Made by a program: the position numbers and the translations under genes
DNA from: Candidatus Pacearchaeota archaeon
Lineage (GTDB): Archaea > Nanoarchaeota > Nanoarchaeia > Pacearchaeales > GW2011-AR1
NCBI GenBank assembly: GCA_002690445.1
Contig: NZER01000032.1
Span: 1 to 14,757 of the forward strand
Length of the DNA: 14,757 nucleotides
Direction: 5' to 3'
Shown here: piece after piece, positions 1-4,149 of the stretch
How the letters are laid out: every line of letters starts with the position of its first letter
Numbering within the stretch: position 1 is the first letter of the stretch
The notes under the pieces: generated by a model
What the model was told of the DNA's origin: nothing
Seen by the model: the letters and a program-made list of their open reading frames with translations, nothing else
Databases searched by the model: none

Positions 1-554
1 CACACCCCCTTACCCCCTACGCTAGAGCCTTTAGCTAGGTTGCTTTTACTGGACCGCAGATTGCGGGGTTTTTCACTCCTAGTACCTAGGTTAAGGGTAA
101 GGTATAAGTCTCTAGGGATCCTAGACTTTAAATCTACTAGTCTTATACTAGTAGCAAACCCCGCATCTTGCGGGTTCGGTTTAGTGATACCCCGCATATT
201 GCCGGGATTCCCTTTTCCGTTGTTGTTATTGTTGTTGGTGTAATCCCCGCGATCTGCGGGGTATGTAGCTTCGGGGACGTGCAAGTTGAGCCGGTAAAAC
301 GAGCTTCCGACCGTACCCCTCCGCGTGGTAACACTGAGGAGTCCGACCTTTTCCAGCTCGTTTTCATACCGTGCCCGCGACCGTTCGTGGATACCCAGCG
401 AGAAGTCCATATCCGCGCGGGTAGACTCCCAGTAGAACGAATCCTTTTCAGCACTCACTGACAGCAGTGTCGTAAAATGACCTACCGCCCCCCGAGATAT
501 TATTTCTCTAGCAACCAACCGCCTGATAAACGAAAACGTACCGACCCTAACCAT
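1..554 (-). CDS. Winged-helix DNA-binding protein, probable phage replication initiator (3' end off left edge)
   Basis: The frame is open for 184 codons from an ATG at 554 to the window edge without a stop, so the gene is partial. Residues 36-91 read like the winged helix of phage replisome-organiser and initiator proteins: a Phe-Tyr-Trp stretch (40-42), a helix-turn-helix around FSLGIHERSRARYENELEKV (51-70), then GLLSV and a wing ending SSFYRLNL (84-91). After residue 100 the protein becomes low-complexity, with six Asn in a row (107-112) followed by Asn/Pro/Gly/Arg-rich sequence. That part carries four DNA palindromes and an A+T-rich segment. The start is uncertain: TTG at 560 has AGGGGG (567-572) at a better distance than ATG 554, which has only GAGG abutting it. 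A strong terminator lies just upstream. The initiator role is inferred from the fold and the embedded repeats; a transcriptional regulator is the alternative. Confidence 0.72.
   Translation of the reverse strand, partial: MVRVGTFSFIRRLVAREIISRGAVGHFTTLLSVSAEKDSFYWESTRADMDFSLGIHERSRARYENELEKVGLLSVTTRRGTVGSSFYRLNLHVPEATYPADRGDYTNNNNNNGKGNPGNMRGITKPNPQDAGFATSIRLVDLKSRIPRDLYLTLNLGTRSEKPRNLRSSKSNLAKGSSVGGKGV
69..156. other. A+T-rich, CTAG-rich segment, candidate duplex-unwinding region
   Basis: By hand count this stretch is about 36% G+C, and only 8 of 30 bases at 121-150 are G or C, in a window that is otherwise clearly G+C-rich. It sits between the third and fourth palindromic repeat. CTAG occurs eight times between 22 and 151 (22, 35, 79, 86, 112, 121, 137, 148), where chance predicts less than one. 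It contains the inverted repeat at 134-154 and an imperfect palindrome at 106-128 centred on GGATCC. It is still an open reading frame. An origin-unwinding role is inference. Confidence 0.4.
134..154. promoter_or_regulatory. Perfect inverted repeat CTACTAGT-5 nt-ACTAGTAG, operator-like
   Basis: Two perfect 8-bp arms are separated by CTTAT, which is typical of a site for a dimeric DNA-binding protein. The right half extends to TATACTAGTAG, and the same 11-mer recurs on the minus strand at 3949-3959, overlapping a possible promoter in front of the small-gene operon. The site lies inside the winged-helix gene, so autoregulation or origin binding are both conceivable. No direct evidence shows which protein binds. 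Confidence 0.4.
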
Positions 555-579
555 CCTCAACCGTAACCCCCTAACGCAC

Positions 580-624
580 AAAAAAAGGGGCATCCCCTCT
601 TCGTAAGAAGTGGGAAATGCCCCT
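580..624 (-). terminator. Strong intrinsic terminator after the histone H1-like gene
   Basis: On the minus strand the outer stem AGGGGCAT/ATGCCCCT (8 bp, arms at 617-624 and 586-593) encloses a further partly paired CCC/GGG and TCTT/AAGA hairpin and is followed by a run of seven T (586-580). It lies about 30 nt after the stop of the H1-like gene and ends only about 20-25 nt before the winged-helix start, so it separates the two genes transcriptionally or acts as an attenuator. Confidence 0.9.
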
Positions 625-654
625 CAGCGGTGCTGCTATGTCAACCGGTTTGTT

Positions 655-1296
655 TTAGACAACAAGCTCTGCCTCATCTTCGTCGAACACGTCGTCGTCG
701 AACACGTCGTCGTCGAAGATGACCTCCTCGCCGTCGTCGCCAACCCCATTCTCTCCCAGACTATCCTCTTCGTCAATCAGGAGAATGTCCTCCTGCTCAA
801 CAGGGTCGACCACCTTAGCTGCTCGCTTGCGCGGTGCAGGAGCAACCTTGGTCGCGGTCTTGGCTTTCGGTGCTGTTTTTCTAGCGGCGGGCTTCGCCGC
901 CACTGCTTTCTTGGCTACGGGTGCGGCCTTCTTTGCAGCGGGTGCAGCTTTCTTCGCCGGTGCCTTTGCCTTGGCGGGAGCTGCTACCTTCTTTTTCGCT
1001 GTCGGCTTTGCAGCGGTCTTCGGCTTCGCTACCTTCTTGGCAGCGGTCTTTGCCTTGGGCTTGCCTGTCGACACAGACCGTGCGCGATTGGCTCTCTCGG
1101 GCTCGAACTTCAATCTGCCGTCCCGGCCCTCCCGTACCGTGCGGTAAACGAAGGTACGAGCGGTCTCCCGCTCACCACCGAGCTTACTCACCACCAGATC
1201 GATCAGCTCTACCCGCGACGGCTGCCGCTTGAGAGCTACCTTTTGGGCGACCAGTTTATTTCTAGCCTCCCCTCGTTTAGTCAGCGCTTTCGCCAT
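655..1296 (-). CDS. Histone H1-like Lys/Ala-rich protein with acidic C-terminal tail
   Basis: The 213-residue protein has three parts. Residues 1-70 form a compact, probably winged-helix-like N-terminal region (RVELIDLVVSKLGGERETA at 28-46, then RTFVYRTVREGRDGRLKFEPE). Residues 75-162 are a Lys/Ala/Pro tract with AAKK, APAKK and VAKKA repeats, like histone H1 tails and bacterial H1-like proteins. Residues 164-210 are strongly acidic, with repeated DDDVF units. ATG 1296 is well supported by GGAGGGG seven bases upstream. The basic tract predicts nonspecific DNA binding, and the acidic tail may tune it or contact other proteins. A role in compacting phage DNA or modulating the host nucleoid is inference. 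The gene carries two copies of the GCTAGAAAWA motif, both read as Ala-Arg, and ends at a strong terminator. Confidence 0.85.
   Translation of the reverse strand: MAKALTKRGEARNKLVAQKVALKRQPSRVELIDLVVSKLGGERETARTFVYRTVREGRDGRLKFEPERANRARSVSTGKPKAKTAAKKVAKPKTAAKPTAKKKVAAPAKAKAPAKKAAPAAKKAAPVAKKAVAAKPAARKTAPKAKTATKVAPAPRKRAAKVVDPVEQEDILLIDEEDSLGENGVGDDGEEVIFDDDVFDDDVFDEDEAELVV
684..713 (-). repeat. Two tandem copies of a 15-bp unit encoding DDDVF
   Basis: The plus-strand unit CGAACACGTCGTCGT occurs at 684-698 and 699-713 and continues partly into the next bases. As 15 is a multiple of three, copy-number change would only lengthen or shorten the acidic tail of the H1-like protein without shifting frame. 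Confidence 0.85.
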
Positions 1297-1478
1297 TCGT
1301 GCCCCTCCAAATATTGGGATTGTCTTGGGTCAACGACCCTTTGATAACATACCGCCCCTGTCAATGTGTGGAAACCCCCTTTCCGCAATTTTTTTGCATT
1401 TTTTACCCCATAATCCCCTTAATCACCCGCTCCATGCAGCTCACTCCGTACACCTTCCAGCTCTTCGTTCTACGGCAT

Positions 1479-2168
1479 CTATGACGGTACCTCCTCAGCC
1501 TTGTGGACCCGCACCAGGGAAATCTCCCTCTCCGCCATCCGTGCGAGCTTGTCCTCTTTATCGTCCTCTTTGACCACGTACTCAAGATGTGTCGGACGAA
1601 AAACCCCGATTACACCTGGGGTGTAGACGGTCTCGAAAAGCCGACCCTCCTCGTCCGCTTCCTTCTTGGGCACCGTCACCGGAATCGCTTTGCGGTGTGC
1701 GAACCACCCCCACGTTTCACCCAGTGTGAAGTCCTTGGGAACGAACTTGATCCGCCGAGATACACCCATTTTTCTAGCTTCGTCCATAAACGCTTGTGGC
1801 GTCTTGTAGAACTTCTCACCGATCCACAGCAGCCCGGCACGCTCAGGAACGTTCTGCGGCGCGTTTGGGCACCTATCGCAAACATGCCCCGGTCCACACG
1901 AAAAGTGCTCTATTTCGGCGCTGGCGGGGTCCAGGGCAGCTTTTTCGACCGCTAACCGTGCCCAACTACCCGCAAGAATCTTTGCAGGCTCGATCCAGGT
2001 CCACCCACGACTCGGTTTGATGCCCTGACCGCAGCATGGGCACACGTCCAACGGTATCGGCATCAGGCCACAATCCGCCAACTCTCCACCACTCATCAGG
2101 TATAATCCGCCCGGCTTCCGGTAGCCGCACCCCCTCGGTGCTTCATAACGATCTTGTATTTCTAGCAT
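1479..2168 (-). CDS. Phage protein of unknown function with cysteine-rich, zinc-ribbon-like clusters
   Basis: The protein has 229 residues and no function I can assign. Eight cysteines lie in its first half: Cys14, Cys33, a CPCC cluster (43-46), and Cys91, Cys97 and Cys100 in CGPGHVCDRC. This suggests one or two structural zinc sites. Conserved-looking stretches are GCGYRKPGGLYLMSGG (13-28), IKPSRGWTWI (50-59), GLLWIGEKFY (112-121) and MGVSRRIKFVPKDF (134-147). From memory the architecture resembles a conserved hypothetical protein of large tailed phages, but I cannot confirm this by search. ATG 2168 has GGAGGAG about seven bases upstream. The first codons are themselves a GCTAGAAAWA motif (ATG-CTA-GAA-ATA), and a second copy lies at 1771-1778. 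No membrane segment or signal peptide is seen. Confidence 0.8.
   Translation of the reverse strand: MLEIQDRYEAPRGCGYRKPGGLYLMSGGELADCGLMPIPLDVCPCCGQGIKPSRGWTWIEPAKILAGSWARLAVEKAALDPASAEIEHFSCGPGHVCDRCPNAPQNVPERAGLLWIGEKFYKTPQAFMDEARKMGVSRRIKFVPKDFTLGETWGWFAHRKAIPVTVPKKEADEEGRLFETVYTPGVIGVFRPTHLEYVVKEDDKEDKLARMAEREISLVRVHKAEEVPS
2159..2166 (-). repeat. GCTAGAAAWA motif overlapping a start codon
   Basis: The gene at 1479-2168 begins AT-GCTAGAAATA, so the motif starts with the G of the ATG itself and supplies codons 2-4 (Leu-Glu-Ile). Confidence 0.9.
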
Positions 2169-2227
2169 CTTTCAGCTCCTCCGGAGCGCCGGTTGCGAGC
2201 CCCGACGTCCCTAACCACACTGTGACC

Positions 2228-2362
2228 TTACCTCGCATCGCACTGTTCAGCGAGTGAGCGCATGTTATCCGCAGCCGCCTCCAGCTCCGCTTGGATACAG
2301 TCGTCGGCGGTGACTTCGTACTCCATCTGAACCTTGAATGCTACTCGATACTTCACTACCAT
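2228..2362 (-). CDS. Small hypothetical protein, 44 residues
   Basis: The chosen start is ATG 2362 (protein begins MVVKYRVAFKVQMEYEV) because GGGGAGG lies three to nine bases upstream and because it overlaps the stop of the preceding gene as ATGGTAG, a usual sign of translational coupling. The frame extends further upstream to 2470, but that would place about 36 unconvincing residues inside the previous gene. The first half looks like an alternating beta strand (YRVAFKVQMEYEV) and the second half like an acidic amphipathic helix (AELEAAADNMRSLAEQ). The function is unknown. Confidence 0.7.
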   Translation of the reverse strand: MVVKYRVAFKVQMEYEVTADDCIQAELEAAADNMRSLAEQCDAR

Positions 2363-2685
2363 ATCCTCCCCAGATGTTCTCCCACCATCGGCGGGTGCTC
2401 CGCAGGCTCTCGGTACTGCGGGAGTTTCGCTGCCAGCTCCACACCCAACGGCGTGAGCCACACCTGCCACTTGTCACAAGTCTCCCCCACACAGAACCCG
2501 TCCTCCCGACGAGGGCGGTAAATCTCAATCAGACCGGCTTTTTCTAGCGCGGGGTAGTGCTCTGACCATTCAAGGAAATGTTGACCCGCATCGTTGTAGG
2601 TCTCCATCACGCACAACTCCTGGAGCGCGTGGCTATCCAGCAGCACCCCATTTACTCCGATCTTTGTTTGTATCAAACCGTCCAC
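2356..2685 (-). CDS. Small winged-helix-like phage protein, 109 residues
   Basis: The gene starts at GTG 2685, with AGGAGG five bases upstream. The protein reads like a one-domain helix-turn-helix/winged-helix regulator or host-takeover factor: an N-terminal helical part, HYPALEKAGLIEIYRP (43-58) resembling a recognition helix followed by a first strand, and KWQVWLTPLGVELAAKL (71-87) resembling the returning strand and a closing helix (a W-x-LTPLG-x-EL pattern). Two cysteines (64 and 69) lie in the wing. The 3' end overlaps the next small gene by seven bases. DNA binding is inferred from this pattern alone; other small alpha/beta folds are possible. Confidence 0.7.
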   Translation of the reverse strand: MDGLIQTKIGVNGVLLDSHALQELCVMETYNDAGQHFLEWSEHYPALEKAGLIEIYRPRREDGFCVGETCDKWQVWLTPLGVELAAKLPQYREPAEHPPMVGEHLGRIW

Positions 2686-2734
2686 GCAAACCTCCTGTGA
2701 CCCTCGCCTTGCGGTACGGGGTCTGTAGTTTACC

Positions 2735-2752
2735 CGCCCCTCCGTAGGGGCG
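2735..2752. other. Perfect 7-bp hairpin in the gap between two small genes
   Basis: CGCCCCT pairs perfectly with AGGGGCG around a four-base loop, in the 72-bp gap after the stop of the small zinc-finger gene and before the ribosome binding site at about 2690. No T run follows on the minus strand, so it is not a standard intrinsic terminator. It may stabilise or space the polycistronic mRNA. Confidence 0.55.
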
Positions 2753-2757
2753 TCCGC

Positions 2758-2958
2758 TCACCTGACCGGCGTCGACTTGTGGAGAACCGCCTCCACCTCG
2801 TTGTATGCTGTCATCAACCGTTCGTACTCGGTCGCAGCAGTCTCCGCGACAGTTACGTGCATACACCCGACGTGGGCATAATCGTCACCGTCCTTGACAT
2901 AGAGATCCGTCCCAACACGGACCCGCTTCCCACACATTACGCATGTTTTGGCACTCAT
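2758..2958 (-). CDS. Small zinc-finger-like protein, 66 residues
   Basis: The start ATG 2958 has a good GGAGGTG eight bases upstream. The N-terminal half holds CVMCGKRV (6-13) and YAHVGCMH (27-34): a CxxC knuckle and a second group His-x2-Cys-x-His about 20 residues later, compatible with one zinc ion bound in a small treble-clef or ribbon. The C-terminal half is an amphipathic helix (AATEYERLMTAYNEVEAVLH) that could mediate dimerisation. The partner and target are unknown. A copy of the GCTAGAAAWA motif precedes its ribosome binding site. Confidence 0.75.
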   Translation of the reverse strand: MSAKTCVMCGKRVRVGTDLYVKDGDDYAHVGCMHVTVAETAATEYERLMTAYNEVEAVLHKSTPVR

Positions 2959-2981
2959 AGGTGTTCACCTCCAAAGTAGTT

Positions 2982-2989
2982 TTTCTAGC
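2982..2989 (-). repeat. GCTAGAAAWA motif at a gene end, before a ribosome binding site
   Basis: This copy covers the stop region of the 216-residue gene and the gap before GGAGGTG of the zinc-finger gene. The stop of the upstream gene is formed by the TAG inside the motif (CGC-TAG), an unusual double use. Confidence 0.75.
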
Positions 2990-3635
2990 GTCCGCTCTTA
3001 CGGCCCTTCTGCCGTCTTGCCTCGTCTGAACGAATTGCGCCGCAGGCCATCAGGCCCTCGACGTATCCCTTCGCCCGCTCTTCGTTCGGAAATACCGGGC
3101 TGGTCCCAGTCGACGTTTCCATGCCGGTGTCCGGCATCGGCTTCCGTACTCGCCAGATCTCAGACCCTACCGTCGTGACGGTGCGCTCGATACGCACCCC
3201 TCGATGCACTACCACCTTGAGAGTCGGTGCGTGACTGTAAACCTCCACCGACAAGTCCCGCAGCACGAAGAGCAACTTCTTTGCAACACTCTTGCGGGTT
3301 TTCATGGCCTCAGTCGCGGCATCCGTCGCCTGCTGATACCCCGCTATTCCAGGAGCGCCGGTTGACGCCGACCCGTTCCGACTCGACATCTCTTTGACGT
3401 GCTGGATCTCCTCCGCCAAATCCACCCGCTTTCCCAGGTGAACGGAGTAGGCAAAGTTGCCGAGGCTATGAGCCTGCGCTCGATACAATCCCGGCTTGGC
3501 GTCTTCGGGGCGAATGTGGATCTCACCTATCGAACTGGTATTGCTGCTGAACGACACCAGCCAATTCCGACGTACCCAACACCTCCATTCCCGCACTCCG
3601 TGCATCTCAGTAATCCAAACGTGCGCGTGTGCCAT
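2985..3635 (-). CDS. Hypothetical protein, 216 residues
   Basis: I do not recognise the family. ATG 3635 lies two bases after the TGA of the upstream gene, and GAGGAGG sits inside that gene's last codons, so the two are probably translationally coupled. The protein begins MAHAHVWITEMHGVREWRCWVRRNW, compatible with a small beta domain. It has a central amphipathic segment ending in KSVAKKLLFVLRDLSVEVYSH, a strand-rich part (LKVVVHRGVRIERTVTTV), and a basic C-terminus RRQKGRKSGR that could contact nucleic acid or phosphate. No cysteine clusters, membrane segments or signal peptide are seen. It contains no GCTAGAAAWA motif. Confidence 0.75.
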   Translation of the reverse strand: MAHAHVWITEMHGVREWRCWVRRNWLVSFSSNTSSIGEIHIRPEDAKPGLYRAQAHSLGNFAYSVHLGKRVDLAEEIQHVKEMSSRNGSASTGAPGIAGYQQATDAATEAMKTRKSVAKKLLFVLRDLSVEVYSHAPTLKVVVHRGVRIERTVTTVGSEIWRVRKPMPDTGMETSTGTSPVFPNEERAKGYVEGLMACGAIRSDEARRQKGRKSGR

Positions 3636-3637
3636 CT

Positions 3638-3937
3638 TCAGTCCTCCTCACAAAGATCAAAGGTAAAATCCTTTTCATTCCAAAACCCAATCCGCAACCC
3701 GTCGGTAATCTCCTCGGGGTCGTCGTCCCACATCCCGACCACCAACCCATCCCTCAGCCACTCCTCAACCGAATCCCGACCGACTGCTTCGATCTCTGCG
3801 TAGTGCCGGTCAAGATAGTTGCTGATAGTTGCTGATAGTTGCTGATAGTTGCTGATCGCTTCCAGAGTCAGCATCTCATCGGACAGACGCGCCGTCTCTT
3901 CGTAGGTGAGTACCGTTCGGTCATCCGGATCATTCAT
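3638..3937 (-). CDS. Acidic hypothetical protein, 99 residues, with an internal 10-bp repeat tract
   Basis: I choose ATG 3937 because GGAGGAG lies five bases upstream and a possible promoter lies just before it. The frame stays open to 4075, but that extension would cover untranslated-looking DNA with short hairpins. The protein is acidic (for example GMWDDDPEEI and a C-terminal CEED) with an N-terminal helix. The stretch ISNYQQLSATISNYL (28-42) comes from four tandem copies of a 10-bp unit, so one DNA unit is read in all three frames and repeats at the protein level every ten residues. The gene looks like the first of the small-gene operon and is coupled to the next gene. The function is unknown. 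Confidence 0.75.
   Translation of the reverse strand: MNDPDDRTVLTYEETARLSDEMLTLEAISNYQQLSATISNYLDRHYAEIEAVGRDSVEEWLRDGLVVGMWDDDPEEITDGLRIGFWNEKDFTFDLCEED
3814..3853 (-). repeat. Four tandem copies of GATAGTTGCT (10 bp) inside a gene
   Basis: The copies at 3814-3823, 3824-3833, 3834-3843 and 3844-3853 are identical. The unit length is not a multiple of three, so gain or loss of one unit by slippage would frameshift the 99-residue protein, and gain or loss of three would keep it in frame. Confidence 0.95.
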
Positions 3938-3956
3938 GTTTACTCCTCCTACTAGT

Positions 3957-3985
3957 ATAGTACACCCATCGGGACAATAAGCCAA
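3957..3985 (-). promoter_or_regulatory. Possible sigma70-type promoter for the small-gene operon
   Basis: On the minus strand TTGGCT (3985-3980) is separated by 17 bases from TACTAT (3962-3957), a fair but imperfect match to TTGACA/TATAAT. An overlapping TATACT lies three bases downstream. It sits just after the tail terminator and only about 20 bases before the ATG at 3937, so the leader would be very short. A new promoter is expected somewhere in this gap because the tail transcript ends at 4090. Confidence 0.4.
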
Positions 3986-4080
3986 CCCCTTTTCACAAAA
4001 AAGGTGCGTTTTATGAAAACTTTTTTCGTTTGCACCCACCGGCGGGTTCATAACCCCCCTGCGGGAACCGTCCACGGCGG

Positions 4081-4088
4081 GCTAGAAA
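4081..4088 (+). repeat. Inverted copy of the GCTAGAAAWA motif
   Basis: This is the only exact copy on the plus strand (GCTAGAAATA). It abuts the T run of the tail terminator, outside any chosen gene, so no codon constraint explains it. Confidence 0.9.
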
Positions 4089-4089
4089 T

Positions 4090-4121
4090 AAAAAAGCCGG
4101 AGAGCCCGTAGGCCCCCCGGC
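4090..4121 (-). terminator. Intrinsic terminator closing the tail operon
   Basis: On the minus strand GCCGGGGGGCC pairs with GGCTCTCCGGC (11 bp including two G-U pairs) around a TACG tetraloop and is followed by six T. It lies 28 bases after the tail fibre stop codon. Confidence 0.92.
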
Positions 4122-4149
4122 ACCCCAATCGCTTTGGAGGGGAAAGGGG

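Larger units (their letters stand above)
52..261. repeat. Four 17-bp palindromic repeats (iteron-like) inside the winged-helix gene
   Basis: Plus-strand copies lie at 245-261, 190-206, 159-175 and 52-68, with approximate consensus CCCCGCANATTGCGGGG. Each is an imperfect or perfect palindrome with 5-7 bp arms and a 3-5 base centre. The copies start in three different codon phases of the gene (third, first, second and first codon position in gene order) and encode unrelated peptides (PADRG, NPGNMRG, NPQDAG, PRNLR), so conservation is at the DNA or RNA level. Three copies are clustered and the fourth lies beyond the A+T-rich segment. The arrangement resembles the iterons within lambda O. Stem-loops acting in the mRNA are the alternative. 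Confidence 0.7.

Noticed and set aside
52..261. Hairpins read as tandem terminators or a CRISPR array
   Set aside because: They lie inside an open reading frame. On the minus strand none has a proper T run, and the intervals of 31, 55 and 107 bp are too irregular for CRISPR.
143..461. Overlapping ORFs on both strands (103 residues minus, 97 residues plus)
   Set aside because: The third minus frame is open for the whole of 554-1 and gives a coherent winged-helix protein; the shorter ORFs are shadows with basic, Ser/Arg-rich or uninformative sequence.
639..644. Exact TTGACA on the minus strand before the terminator at 580-624
   Set aside because: The sequence 17 bases downstream (GGCATT) is a poor -10 and lies in the terminator stem. 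It remains conceivable but unsupported.
719..1147. Plus-strand Ala/Phe-rich ORF of 142 residues
   Set aside because: It is the antisense of the Lys/Ala-rich tract of the H1-like gene, lacks a ribosome binding site, and runs against all other genes.
1359..1364. Exact TTGACA on the minus strand upstream of the H1-like gene
   Set aside because: No -10-like hexamer lies 16-18 bases downstream; the nearest TATGTT is only seven bases away.
1403..1585. 60-residue minus-strand ORF between the H1-like gene and the cysteine-rich gene
   Set aside because: Most of it overlaps the cysteine-rich gene in another frame and is Arg/Ser-rich. A 10-residue peptide starting at an internal ATG with GGAG upstream is possible but too short to support.
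2363..2470. Upstream extension of the 44-residue gene to 80 residues
   Set aside because: The extra residues lie wholly inside the previous gene, without a ribosome binding site, whereas ATG 2362 has GGGGAGG and a coupled overlap.
3938..4075. Upstream extension of the 99-residue gene to 145 residues
   Set aside because: The internal ATG 3937 has the strong ribosome binding site, while the extension covers noncoding-looking sequence with a possible promoter.
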